Under the pieces are notes generated by a model, which was not told the origin of the DNA, searched no databases, and worked only from the letters and a program-made list of their open reading frames with translations. A program made the position numbers and the translations under genes. This document shows, piece by piece, positions 46,701 to 60,470 of a DNA stretch of 64,000 nucleotides. This DNA comes from Thunnus maccoyii (Eukaryota > Chordata > Actinopteri > Scombriformes > Scombridae). Every line of letters starts with the position of its first letter. The first letter of the stretch is position 1. The stretch lies in NCBI RefSeq assembly GCF_910596095.1, contig NC_056546.1:20612425-20676424 (forward strand), written 5' to 3'.

Positions 46701-48641
46701 CTCTGTCTCTCTCTCTCTCCATCTGTGCTTTTTAGATGTGGATCACTTGCCTTCTCTCTTTGTGAACCTAAATTTTCCTTCATGAAACATCTGCCTGAGA
46801 TTTAGCTGTTTTTCCTTTCATCTCTCTTTACATCATTCACGCTCTTCCCAATGCCGCTGCTATAGCTAAACACCTTGGGAATATTGCCCTGTACAAAATA
46901 GCTTTGAAATGCAATGCACCTAATAAAAGTGAACTATGAGCAACAAAATCACTGCCTGCAAGATTTTCTATTATGAATTCAACAACCACCTGAAGCAGCA
47001 AATGTGCTGTTAGGGAATTGACCCTGATAGACACATTATATTCTTTCAGATATTAAACAACCGAACTACTGAATTTGTAAGTGAACTAATACTTTTGGAT
47101 ACATTACATCAATAAAACATATATATGAACTGAATATTTACTCAATTTGGACATGTAACCGTCACCCAAATTCGAATGCATTGACTAGGTGACTTACTGC
47201 GTGCACACAGCCCCTCAGTACAGTTTTTACTCTCCATCATGCTGCCGCTGCAGTGCTTTCCTCCGTTCCTGGGTGGGGGGGCCTGGCACTCGCGGCTGCG
47301 CCAGTGGGTGCACTCTGTCCCACAGGCGGACCACTTTGCCCACTCTGTCCAGCCTCCATCCACTGGAATGAGACAGCAGAGATGTGAGACATTTAAAAAC
47401 TAACAGCTAAATACCTTCCATCACTCCAGGTCGAGGGGAATTGAGCATGACGTTTGAATGCGACATGAAGCATATGTAATGGTTTGAGGTGCATCATTTT
47501 GCAATTTGCAAACCCATTCTTTGGTTTGTTTTAAACCATTTTTGAGTCAGGATGGTCTGACACACAGGCCAAAGCAGTAAGTGCCCGAATCAGACAACAC
47601 TGTGTTCCTGATGTGAATGACTTTCCATGATGACGCCAGAGCAGTTACTTGACTGAAAGCTATCCTTTCCTGGTTGGTTGAAAAAATTTTGAGAGGACCT
47701 TAAAACATTCTGGTTTCCTCTAAAGTTGAACCTCCTGTAGAGAAACCCAACATCTGATGTAGATGTTTTAAAAGTTTTAAATTTAATTCCGGTACTTCCC
47801 ATAAAATGGACCATTTCGGAAATTTCCTGATATACCAGTATGTGTCTACTTCACCTGAAGAAGATATAAATAATACAGATGAGTATGTCATCTTCACCTG
47901 GGCACAGTGTGGTGCAGGTCACTCTCTGGAAGGGTGGGCCTTCACAGAAGGCTCCTCCATTAAGAGGGGCAGGATTGGTGCAGCTACGTGTTCGTCGCTG
48001 CCAGCCCCGCCCACACCGAGCATTACACTCCGACCATTCAGTCCAAGAGGACCATCCTCCGCTCACTGAAAGACAGACAGACAGACAAACAGACAGTGAG
48101 TGATCAGAATCAGATTTCATTAAAAGTTTTACCATTGTCTTACATAAAAGTACAAAATTCCACTATGTGTAGTTTAATTTAATTTAGGTATAGAGCTGCT
48201 AAAATATTCAATTTTCCCATTTGTGTTTTGTCACTATTATCACTCAACATAGTGCAATGCTAAACAAAACTAACCAGGAATTCATGAATAATATAAAGGG
48301 TTGACTTATAAACCAATCCCCCTAACATTTAATAAATTTCTTTCAGCCTCTCTCATAATGTTTAATTTCATCTATGGTGAACAACAATAATACTAGATTC
48401 CTCCTCATATGTGAGCTGTGAGAGCAGAAGAAAAGGAAGTGTGTATATTACCATAAACAATGAGAGTAGCGGTGCTGCTGCGTCTTTTGGCCACCACATT
48501 ACGAGCCACACAGGTGTAGTTAGCAGTGTCCAAGAGCCTGGCCTGTTTGATTATCAGATCATGGTCAATGGTGATCAGAAAGTTAGAGTCTTGTGATGGA
48601 TCTATGATGTCCTCATTCTTCAGCCAGTCCACCTGGAATGA

Positions 48642-48707
<66 letters not shown>

Positions 48708-50829
48708 TAAATTAAAATACTTTCTTGTAAAGACAGAAATCTCTGGCGTGATCCCATAAGTTAAATTAATTACAATTTAAAAATGAAATAAATTAGGTAC
48801 TATTTTAAACAGCAGTAACCATAGTAGCTAATAATTTAGTGGGATATATACAACTCGCGCTCTCAACCCTCTGTGTCACAGCAATTTTGAATGATGAACT
48901 TCCTTTAATTCTTTTGGCAGATTCTCTCTTCACTCTTCACATAAATTATTATACAAATCAGCTGGTGTGTATGCATAAACATGTGTGAGAACACCACTCA
49001 CAGACCCATTTAGTAAACACTACAAACCTGCAGGGTATTAAGCCATCACAGCACACTTCAATGCCACATGTGGTATTGATCAAACATGGTCAATATTTGA
49101 TTATTTTTAGTTTGCTCAAGAAAAAATACTAATTAGTGGCTTCTTTTGTTCAAACTCTATTTCCCCCACTTTTTTTTTGAAACATCTTCCTTACTAAGGA
49201 ACATAATAAACCATAAACAATATAATTACCATTAATTATCAAATATATCAATGCTCTCCTGCAATCACGCTTTTATGTCACATAATAACAATGTCACTTA
49301 GCCATTAAAAATAAAAATACAGCTTGGAAGATGATAAATATTTACTTGTATTATAAAAATATATGAATACTTAGTTTTCTTTTTCTATATATTGTTTTAC
49401 TGCTGTTTTATGAAAGCAATAAAACTGATGAAGTGCTGCTAGAGCAGCTTAGCATTAAAATATGACACAAAGTGGATTTAAGTACAGGGAGCTTTTTCTT
49501 GATGCTGCCTTGTAGCTTGATAGACTTAAATCTCTCAAACTTCAGCGGCTTGCCCTTTACTTTGCTCCCTTGTGTTTTGTGTTGCAGACTGAAGCTCATA
49601 ATTTTGGTGCATGATTGATGGTTTATAAGTTAGATCTAGGGGTTGAACTAGAACAATTATCAATCAGTATGAAAAATATAAGTTTAATCCCGAAAGGGGC
49701 GGAAGACCGACAGAAACAGATGAGCATGGGGATGAGGAGAGAGATTTTTACTGTACCTCAGCAGCGGGCATGCCCTCTGGGGGGCGACACTGCAGCAGCA
49801 CCTCCTGCTCGAGTCGCACCTCCCTTCCCAGCGGCTCCTGCTCAAAGTTCTTCCTCAGGTCTAAAGGGGACAACACATATGTGGTCAGCACTTAGTGAAG
49901 GCTGCATCTTGACAGCACAGTGACACCCTGTTTATCGCTGTGACACACACACACACACACACACACTCTCCAGGCAAAGCCGTAAAAAGCCTCTGTCACC
50001 CTGTCGTTTTTTTCCAATTCATACCCTCATAAACATGCACAGTGTCAATCACACTACGCCACACATTACCACGGGGGACTAAGATGGAGTGCTACAGCAG
50101 ATTTATTTGCATATATACTTAAGCTGACACAGATGACAAGCCAAAAGTAAGAAACATTTGCCCTTCTGCTGTCTCTCTTCCTTCCTTTTTCTCTTAAACA
50201 TACACACGCACACATACACACACAGCCTTGGTACTGACATGCAATGCGGACATAGGCACGGTTGCTCTTGGTGGTGCCAGCCGAGCTCCAGGCCACACAC
50301 TGGCACCAGTAGTCCTCCAACCCGAACAGCTCCTCCACCTGAGTTCTTGACACTGAGATATCCACCTCCCTCAAAACCAGACCTGAGCAGAGAGAGCGCA
50401 AGACAGAGCGAGAGATTAGTGGGGCATATTTTTCACAGTGCATATAAATAATGCATTGGCTGCAGGCCAAATGCCGTTAACGTGCTCATAAAACCCTATA
50501 GGAGCTAATGGATTATATAGTTGAAAATGATGTCTGTAAAACACAAGGTGACATTACTATGTGTGTGTAGCTGTGTTTACAGTACATGCAAGTATCACCT
50601 GTGATCTGGTCGAGACTCTCTCTGGTGATGTGGTCATTTTGATTGACCCATTCTCCGTTGCATTTGAAGTAGATCTGGGTGGCTGGTGACGCCCGGCAGC
50701 GTAGCTGGACCGGCCGGTTCTTTACGATGAAAGCGTCCTCTGGTTCGAGCAGGAATTCTGGGAGAGGTTCTGCTGGTGCCGACGGAAAGGAGTCAGGGAG
50801 AACCTCGGCCTCGCTGTAGTCGCTGCTCT
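37707..50829 (-). CDS. unc5b: Netrin receptor UNC5B, all but the first coding exon
   Basis: Single-pass netrin receptor for repulsive guidance, vessel patterning and dependence-receptor death. Exons in order (minus): 50599-50829, 50239-50382, 49757-49860, 48452-48632, 47898-48065, 47198-47362, microexon 45199-45231, 42208-42402, 41418-41786, 41200-41287, 40652-40826, 40323-40562, 39468-39617, 38682-38846, 38400-38578, 37707-37872. Phases agree throughout, giving 917 residues (human total 945). Domains: Ig1 (50599-50382), Ig2 (49860-48452), two thrombospondin type 1 repeats ([20 protein letters not shown]), helix [22 protein letters not shown]5 ([20 protein letters not shown]), UPA ([12 protein letters not shown]) and C-terminal death domain ([20 protein letters not shown]) ending [16 protein letters not shown] keeps the DITD caspase site of mammalian UNC5B. 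The signal-peptide exon lies beyond the right edge. Confidence 0.96.
42553..42930. mobile_element. Fish MITE, second copy of the family at 6392
   Basis: Has 'aatgattgttgagtggatta' at one end and 'gataatgaaaataataaatg-gttgcagccc' at the other, with the shared core 'caattcaaagatgtgaaaat' and 'ggacaaaacaagcaatctga'. Diverged and non-coding. Confidence 0.6.
45199..45231 (-). CDS. unc5b: unc5b 33-base microexon (juxtamembrane, alternative type)
   Basis: Flanked on the minus strand by 'ttcaaacag' and 'gtaagttc'. It encodes [11 protein letters not shown] between the second thrombospondin repeat and the membrane helix, where human UNC5B has NKKTLSDPNSH. Length is divisible by three and both neighbours are phase 1, so skipping keeps the frame (Arg-Thr-Leu-Ala instead). 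Skipping of the matching mammalian exon 8 gives the pro-apoptotic UNC5B-delta8 form. Confidence 0.85.
45705..45915 (+). mobile_element. Eroded Tc1-like copy related to the one at 22.4 kb
   Basis: Order of matching blocks: 'tatcacttccatcctatgatg', 'ccatcctgacgggaacagtc', 'ttccaagataaca', 'tatgaatcat', 'agatctcaaacca'. These parallel the 22.6-22.8 kb element in the same orientation but with indels. Confidence 0.6.
48645..48703. repeat. (CA/TG)n microsatellite of about 29 units next to a unc5b acceptor
   Basis: Uninterrupted CA repeat. On the gene strand it reads (TG)n and ends 12 bases before the exon at 48632. Confidence 0.97.
48704..49756 (-). other. unc5b intron within the Ig2 region
   Basis: AT-rich; no coding sequence or named element recognised apart from the microsatellite at its end. 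Confidence 0.6.
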
Positions 50830-53800
50830 CTGAAAACACACGCAACAGATACACGTGGAAGTGATTAGGGTGACTGTTCTGCAATGGAAAGAGCTTCCAC
50901 GTCTGTGAAAGCCCTGCTGGAGGCGGACTTGAGCAGTGCAGCAGTGTAATTGTGTATTTGGATGGCTGCTCTGTGGCCGATAATGCACTCTGACCTCACC
51001 GTTGAGGAGGTAAGAAATAATCAAAATGACAAATTTGCCCCTCGGGGATCAATAAGCTATCATATACCTGGAGGGAAGGTGTATGTGTGTGACAGTTTGT
51101 CTTGTGTATCTCCATCCACCTGCAGGGCATGTGTGAACAAATCTGTCAGCACTGTGTCACTGTATACATTGAGGCGACCCTGTTAGTGTATTTCAAGAAG
51201 ACATTTAAGGTGCTGACAGTTTGCACTGTAAATGGAGGGTCACTGTGACATTTTCGCCCCCTTGTACTGCCAGTAATCTGGTCAATACAGGCCTCCTGCT
51301 CCGGTCTCTCTGGAAGTGTCCATGCCTCTCAGTAGGGGAAGAGAACTGATGACCTTCTATGGACAGGTCCTGTTGATCGCACATTATCCCCTGACATTTT
51401 CGATGTGACACTTCCCTCCTGGCAATGCTGCCAAGAGCTTCTCCTGGCAGGAAGGACACGGTATTTCTGACCTCTTCACTCTGACTTGTTACTTTAATAA
51501 TGACGGGAAGATTCCAGGCAGTATATCAGTGCTACTATTGGCTACTATTGGTACAGTAGTAGTTCCACGGATTAAGGTATATATAGGGATTACTTTGCTA
51601 CTAAGAACTGCATTTAAAAAAAAAAAAAAGACATTCACTGTACACTGGGGTGTTAAGGGTCTAATATAGATAGATTGTCATCTGCTGTACAGATTGTGAA
51701 GCCCTGTTTTGGGTTATATAAATATAATTATCTTGAATTGACTTGACATTTTCAAGAGTATTATAATGATAAAGTACATCACTTAATCATTACAACACAG
51801 CATACACTGTCAAATACATCACATCACTTAACATTTATCATTTTCTCCAGCTGTTACTACTGGCATTGGGCACCAAACTTCACATCAGTCAGACTTGTGT
51901 GTTTACAGGGCTTCAGGGTGGCAGACCATGATGCAAACCCAATCCTCGCCACAGCTCATGCTTGTATATCTTGTATCTTCCTGTACTTCAGCAAGACGCT
52001 GAACTGGGGATGACCTTGTGACATAACACTTACAAACAACAGGGCTGTAGCAGCTTCTTCCATGAAGAATAACCTGACAACAGTCAACCTTACACATTTT
52101 GCACCTTTTTTAAAGTATGTTCCCAAAGACAATCTAAGTCAGTAGATGCTAGACACTTTTCTCTCTTTTTATGCGATGCTTTAATATCATCTACTATCAA
52201 CTCTTACCATCACTTTCTGACTTTCCCTTTCGGGTAATCCAGGTTCTTATGAATTGTTAATGGGTCTGACCTTCCAATAGAAAACTTTGTTCTGCTCATG
52301 AAAATGATCTGAATTCAATAAGCATTAAATGGAAGACTGGAGCAGAGTGCAGGGGATTGACAGGGTCGGCTCCAGTCAGGAGATACAAATAAGGTATGGG
52401 CGGCCCAGTGCACTTTCTTTTCTTGACATACAGACACACACTCAACACACATACAGCTTATGGGCAATTGTGTTTTTCTGACACAGCAGTCTCATAGTTA
52501 GTCATAGCACCCTCACAGTTCTTCTATCTCATTCTCTGCATTCACTGGGTAAAGAAAGAGGTGTGAGGGCAGATTCAACAATGAGACTTAAAGCAGGAGA
52601 ATTTGCAGCATTCAGTTTTCAAAATGTATCGAGCTCAACATGATCCGTTATTCCACAACCACGGAACAAGAGAAACTACTTAGAAAGATACCATCTCCTA
52701 TTTTAGGAAAGTGAGCACTTCCCCTCCCCCCATCCCAATGTTCCCCTTGACAGAGTCTGCTCTGAGACATTAAGGAAAAGCAAAAAGGAACACAGAGCGT
52801 GATGGGAAGTGGGAGAGAAAGTTGTGGCAGGGCTCAAACCAAGGCTAGCGGGGATTCATGGGATTCCAGAGGCTGTACCATCTTCAGGTATGGGGATGGT
52901 ACCATTTCTTCACTCCACTAATGTATCGTGTGATGGGTGAAGTGGCTTGTCGGGACAGAAGAGGCTGCAGCAGGACAGGACAGTCCCAAAAGGGCAACAG
53001 CTGCTCCAGGCCCAACAACACCATCTTCAGTCTGTGTCTGTCTGGCTCAACTTTCTCACGAACACATCCTTGATCTTCTCCAGAGACTTCTCCTACAAGG
53101 ACCTTTCACTGACTACATTTATTCACTATCCCATGACCTCAACCTGAGCCTTCATAACCACATGCCTCACGCTATCCTTTACGTCACCTAAAACCTTGCG
53201 CTGTACAGTTTAAGTAGAAAGGTTTATTCTGGTTAAATAGTTAAACTGATTACATGCGTGAGGAAATGAATGTAAAATGCTGTCTTACACTGAAATGTTT
53301 TTGACATTTTCAGAAAAGTATTTTGAAGAAATATGCTACAATAAGTAAGTAATACAGCATTTATTACATTTAGACGTGGCTAAAAATCAAACTCTGCACA
53401 CAAATGACTAATTTCGCTTTACAATTTCATGTTCTGACTCCTTCTGATGCTCTAAACTGGCTCAATCTGTTCTTGCTTACTTTTTCAGGTCCATGTAGAG
53501 CAATAATAAATGTGTGTTCTGAGTTTTTCACAACACAGAAAATGTATTATTAACCATCCAGCCAAATTTGAATGATTAAAAAATCACCAAGTATATACAA
53601 TTAGGTTTCAAAATCATGGAAAAACAAGCAGTATTCTGAGCCCTGAAATGCTGGGGGCGTGTCACTGATGGCGCCTCTGAGCCTCTGAACTAAAATAGAC
53701 CTTGTTTGTGGGTGTAAGATAAGCAACATGGATGATATTTTAAAAATAAAGTAAAGCTAGGAGGCACTGTTTAATTTGGCACCTATTTTGTAAATGTAGA

Positions 53801-56800
53801 CTTTCAGTAAAAATGTAACTTAAAAGACCAGTTAACAAGCAATCCATCACCAATCATCGTTATGTTAAATTGTCGTTTTTTCAATGGCTTGGTGCACAGA
53901 CAGTGCCATTATCGAGAGGCACTGCTCTGCTAAACTAGAATATCTCATAGTGAAGTGTAGACCTTTCTATCTGTCAAAAGAGTTTACATCTACTGTTGTG
54001 ATTGCAGCATACATCAGGATGCTAATGCCAAGCTAGCAAGAAAGAATTGCATGCTGCCTTTAGCAAACAACAGACTACAGACCAAAAAATCCTGACCACA
54101 GAAATAGTGAAAAACAGTTTAAAGGTCAATTCAGTACTACATAGTTCACAGTCTTTTCACATGTGTTCAGCAATTATTTTCTAACGTGTAATCTGTTTAA
54201 AAAGAAATCTCTGATTTTCCTTTACATGGAATTTAAGTTTTTCTAAGCATGATCAATATGACTTTGGTCCCTTTTTATTCTCATCAGAGCTTTTTCATCT
54301 CAACAGGTGTTTTGGTCACACATTGAATGTTTTGCATTCACGGGTTGAGATTGCATATGTACTGAATGCATTTGATATATCACTTAGGGACTTTCAGGGG
54401 AATTTCAAATCTAAATACACTTTATTTCACAAAATTATGCCTCTATAAATTGTGGAAATTTGTGAAATATGATTCCCTGTAATTCACTGTGCATCACACA
54501 TTTGTCTGATGGATCAGCATGGCCACATCCTAGCTGAAAAATTAATTTTATTTTAGCCATACAACCAACCTTTAATACTAAACCGACACCTTATAAACAC
54601 AAGGATGAACCAGAATTGACTGTACTATGCTAAATTCTCCCCCTGAGAGACTTGACATGTAAAACTCAGAGTGGCTCTCACAAAGACAGAGCAGTACAGA
54701 AGAGCAATAAGAAACCACAAAAACATGCACTTAGATCCACGAATTTGTGCCCTTACAAGGCACACACAACTTGCTCCCACAGATTTCACCCTAGCAGCAG
54801 TCCCCATTTTAAGTGACGCGTATAAACTCAATTAAGCACATACAATACTGCAACTAAGTACACATGCAGGTGTGCACAAACACAAACACAAACAAATAAT
54901 TAATGTTAACACATTACTCAAAGTGATGCTTAACCATGAGCATGAATCACGTTTGTCGTCGTGCCTCTTTCACAATCCTCTCCTCTCTGTCTGTTTTCTC
55001 TCCCTCCATCCCCTTCCTCTCCTCTTACTAAGCTGTCGCCTCAAGTCTTTCAGACTTTGAATTCTCTGTCAATAACCAATTGTGTTGCCCCTCCCCACCC
55101 CTCACCCCCGCTCTTTCTCTTTGTCCAGCATTGATCGCTCGGTGTTCAAACAACGGCTGAAAAACACAGCCTGTCACTCTTCAGGCGCGATGAGAGGGGG
55201 CAAGGAGAGAAGAGAAAGAGGAAGGGAAGGGAGAAGAGGAATGGCAGCAGAGACAGACAAACAGAGAGAGACGGTGGTTGAGATGGAGACAGAATGGGAG
55301 GAGAGCCCTTGCGTATTTGGATAAACTTCTCTCTGAGCAGTATGTGTGTGTTTGTGTTCTGGGGCCTGCAAAGAGGCACAGTTTAATTAAAACACTTTTG
55401 GATGATAGTGGTAGGAGACAGACAGACAGACAGCTTCTTTCTCCCTCCCTGTCTCTCTCTGGGATAATGGAGCTGGGGGCTTAAAGTGGAACCTGTGTTT
55501 TTGGGCCAGCATACAAACATCCATCAGAGCTCAGCAGCCGGCAATTTGTGCGGAATGGAAGAGCCTTAAAGACAAGAACTCCTCGCCGTGCAGCACAGCA
55601 AGTCTTTTATTACTGTAATGACAGACAGCAGACAGCTAGAAAGCAAACACAGGCTTCTGGGTATTCTCTTCTAGAGTGCACAATAACACAAACATACACA
55701 CACGTAGACCCAGACACAAGATGACAACCTATGCTTATATAGTACATTCTCACCCACTTTTATTCATGTATGCTAAACTCAAATAGTGTAACTGAAGGAG
55801 TCCCCTCCTCCGGCGAGTGTGTGGCGGAGTACAGAGCCTCAGTACAATGTAACTGAGAGTCGGAGTGACAGTGGTGGAGCGAGGCCACACTAGAAGACAG
55901 AACTGTGTGGGAGAGAGATGGAGGGAATCAGGAGAGAGGTGACAAGATGGGAAGACAGGAGGGCTGGCCAAAGACAGGTCAAAAGACACTAATAGACAAG
56001 TGGATAGGAGAGAGACGATGGAGTACTCATAGAATGCACACACACGCACACACAATGCTAGACTTCTACAATAGCTTGTGAGGAAAATTAATCACAGTAA
56101 TGTCTGTCTTTGTCTCAGCCTGACTCTGGAATTGTCTCTGTTCTCTCTGTCCTCTGTCTTTCTCCACCCTCTCTTTTCTCATCCTCTCAATCTCACACAC
56201 ACACACACGAACACAAGGACGACTGTAATTTTCTTAGCCCCAACGCCTCTAGCCAGAGTGGAGTCTAAAGTGTCTGTACTTTATCATTACCTTTACAGAG
56301 TTAGTCATTACTGTCCCCTCTAGAGCCCTCACTATCCCAACACTGCACTCAGAAGAGGGGTGGGTAAGAAAGAGAGAGAATAAAGCAAAAGGGAGAACAC
56401 TTTGAAGCAGTCAAACAACAGAGAGACACTATAAAAGGCACAGGGTCAGGTTGTGTTTGGCAAGATCAGGAATCTCTTTTTTCCCCACAGTCATATTTTA
56501 GGTGTCCTGTGAGAGCAAAAACAAACAAACAACAGCATATCATCCCTGCTCCTCCCTTCTGCTTTCCAGTTTGGTGTCTGACACAGGAGTGCTTTACTTC
56601 TTGCCCTTCGCTGACTCCAGTCTTCCTTCCCTCCTGCCTGCTGGATTCAAAGCACTTTCTGGAGCTCCAGTCGACTTCAAATGACATCCTACAGCCTTAA
56701 ACGCAAACACACAAAGAGAGAAAAAAAACTATAGCCCACAGCTATGAAGCACAAACAGCTCACTGAGACCACTAAGGACAAACAGCTGTGAGGACAGACA

Positions 56801-59009
56801 GTCAAATAAGACAACGCTGCCAGAGATAGAGGAAACAAGGCCAATAAATAGAGTGATCAGCAGCCATTATGCAACATTGACGGGCTGACCATATCCATCA
56901 TCCTCATCCAATCTACCTCATTATCATCATTCTTGCAAGGAAGCCCCTAGGTAGTCACGCACGCCGCGTGCACGCACACACAGAGGCAGGTCGAAAGAGA
57001 CAGAGATGGATGGAGGGAGACAGTCTCTCCTTGCCTTCCTTAAAGGACAATTACATTGAGTGATTGATATTCAGACTGACCTCATCGTCATCAGCCTGAA
57101 AACAACTCTCTACAGGAGGAGAGAGAAGAAACCAGCCAGGAGAGAAAAGATGAAGTGAGGAGACGTGAGGACTGGAAAAAGCAAGTGTCAAGATTTAGAC
57201 GATGGGTTTGATGGAAAATCACTGAATGTGTGATTGGGACAGTCTGTGTGTGTAATGGCATCAGGCAGGGCATGAGACGACATGAGTGCAGGTTGGAGCG
57301 ACGCAGCATCACTTCTCACATCAACAAAGGCAGACGGAGTGTGAGGAGTCATGCAGTTCACCCATCTGACTGAGTACACACACACACTTGTGCAAACACT
57401 TAGAGTATAAACAGCCCCTTTGAGCACAGACAGGGGGGGAAATTTGGTCATCTTTTAATAGGAAATGTTGTTAATTCACCAGGGACTAACAAACACGCCA
57501 TAATTTCATTTCATTATGGTTGCTGTGAGGCAACAGGAGGCAGGAAGCAGAATCTGACGTCCTGCTATGAGCGACACAGATCCAACACTGTGTACTGTCT
57601 CTTAATGCCTTCAACACATTGGCCTTGAAAGTTCTTGTTTGGATATTTTGATACTACCACCAAGATGTGCACCTGCGGTGGCTCCACATGGCTCTGCAGC
57701 CTGTCTCTTTGTACTCACCATGGTGACTCTCTAACTAACAGACCTCATCTCTAACACAGGCAGGCACAAACATTCCTCCTCAGGTCCTTCATGATTCTTA
57801 CTTACCTTTTTTTTCTGCCTACAGCTCTGAAAGTTTTCTTCCACTCTAACTAGCAAAACTGACAATATTTTTTTTTTTTATTAAAAGACCTTTAAACTAC
57901 AGATTGATGAGACCAAAGCAACAGTCTGGCACTTGGAGAAAAACACTTACTTGCTATTTTGCCGAGAGTCAGGCAAAAAACAGAAACAAAAACAAAACAA
58001 TATCAGTTTAATCTTCGTGCCTCCACTTCAGCAACAGCTCCATGATGTGTTAGCCTAGTTTAAGAGACTGGCGATAAGGGAAAGAAACTGGCCTAGCTTT
58101 GCCAAAGCAAGACACTTCAATGCAACTTACACATTGTATCTTGTGCATTTAATGTGTAGCAATTTCATAAGGAGTTAGCTATGTGAAGCCTTTTCTTCAA
58201 GAAACTCTGCTACATCACAGATGTAATGTAACAGCTAAGTTACTTTGCTAATTAAATCAAGGTGATTAGCAAGTGAGCGCACTTGGTAAAATCTGCTAGA
58301 TGCACAGAGGTGCTGGACAAATTAATAGACAGTTTGTTAATACACTGCTTCAACTGCATAACTCAATGTTATATTTTTATTTCTGTATATTTTAAGTTAA
58401 ATATTCAACATGGCACAGATGTAACTCACTAATGACTGAGCTATGCTAGCCCGCTTTCCTTTTCTAGAGTGAGTGCTAAGCTAAGCTAACTTATCCTTGA
58501 ACTGTTGCTGTACTATACACACAGATGAAATTGTTGTATTCCCTTCTTACTCTGGATGCAACAGGACACAAACAAATGTTGTAAATTAAGTTTTCCTAGT
58601 CTTCTCATAGTTCATTAACAGTTCTGAAACAGTTTAACCCCAAAGACAATTAAGACAAATATTGCCTACTATGAATCACATAAAGATGCACTCACTTGTG
58701 AGCCCACTGTCAGATACATACACATGCTAGCATGCTTGTTTCAAGAACTTGTGCGCTGCAACTTGTTGGAAGTTCATCATAGCTGTGGAAATGTCACACC
58801 TTTGATTGGTTCCAACATGTTAATGAGGACGCCTGCAGAGTGGCTATTTCTGTGGAGTGCGAAGCCTCCCCTGTTTCATCGAGATACAAGCGCAAGCATG
58901 TAATTGGTTGTGTGAGGTGTGTGTGCAAGAGTGTGTAACTGAGTAACATAGATGGAATCTATGTGAGTCAGAGAAAGGCAGAGAGAGGGACTGAAAAGGT
59001 GTGTGTGTC

Positions 59010-59040
<31 letters not shown>

Positions 59041-60437
59041 AAAGAGGGAGGTGACAGGAGGCTGGAAAGCAGATTGGCAGAGAGGGAAGGCCGAGCAGGT
59101 GATGGAGATGCAGAGTGACAGAAATGCTTCGCTTGTCCATCCAGCATGTCCGGGTGGCAGGAGGAGAGAAAGCAAGCCTGAGGACATAGTAACACACATA
59201 CACACACACACACTGCAAATAAATGCAGAGGCTTGCAAGACCCTATTTACAGATCTGCTTGTAAATAGAGTGTTATCCCACACTCTTAGCTGCAAGGTGT
59301 GTTTCCCTACAACCCTCTAATTGTAAATGAAGTGTGACCTGCCCTTTTTTAAATGACACACTGTCTGTCTCGTTTTTCCCATAACCATTGGTGTTATAAT
59401 GACACTTAATCAGCCCTGTTGGAGGGTATACCAGGGGGGAAACACATGCACGCACACACGCACGTACGCACGTACGCACGCACGCACACGTAAACATGCC
59501 ATCTAACTTCATGGCTCCAGACAGTAAATAAGACTCAATGACAGAGTGACAGTCAGCAGTGTTTTTTACTGATAACTGGGAGAATATTGCAGAATTTTGT
59601 GGCTGTTTTACGTGAACCAACACTATATTCAAACTGTGTGTGAGAGGTTTGGCGGGTGTGTTTGTAACAGACTATGGATTATATTTACCCAGTGTGTATG
59701 CAAGGGACAGCCTACTCTGAGTGAGATTCTGTGACTGTGTTTTTGAATGTGTGGGTGAGTGTGACTGGGTGAGTGGGAGCGCTAAGAGGATTTGTGCTTG
59801 TGTTGCAGCAGCAAGCCCACTGCTGCTACTGGTGCATTTGAATAGACAGAGGGGGGGTGGCTACATCGTGGCCAAACGTGTGCTCTGTCACAGCTAGGGG
59901 GCGCCACCCCCCCACAGAGCTCATTAATCATAGCCCATCAAAAAGTGGCCCTGTGCTGTTTGTGTGTGACCCAGCGACCACCTACTGTATGGGAACACAG
60001 GCGTACACAAGTAGCACTATCAATCACTATCAGAGGTGGAGAGGGTGAGGGTGAGAGAGAAGGTGGGGATAGAGAGAGAGAGAGAGAGAGAGAGAAAGGG
60101 AGGAACAGAGAGGAGACAGAGTGGGTGAGACAATGTTGTTGTCCTATTATCCTCTCGAAATTACAGACCAATGTCACAACTATTACTTGGAGGTCAAACT
60201 CATATGGTAGAATGAGGCTCTTCCCCTTCCTGTGTGTGTGAGTGTGTGTGCATGTGTAGACATAACTGTATGTGTTGAGTGTAAGGCGCCACTGCTTGTC
60301 TGCTCCACCACTGCGCAGCTGCTTGATGAGAGTTGCGCAAATCTACCCAGAGTGGCTGGTTGCCATGGTGGGTATTCACATGGAGCCGGCTCCTCTAGAG
60401 GTCTGCAGTCTACACAGCCATTAACTACGAGATACAC

Positions 60438-60470
<33 letters not shown>

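Larger units (their letters stand above)
42403..47197 (-). other. unc5b introns flanking the microexon
   Basis: Two introns, 45232-47197 and 42403-45198. They hold a fish MITE (42553-42930), a poly-A run (44097-44120), a low-repeat stretch at 44420-44570 that could be conserved, and an eroded Tc1-like copy (45705-45915). Confidence 0.7.
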
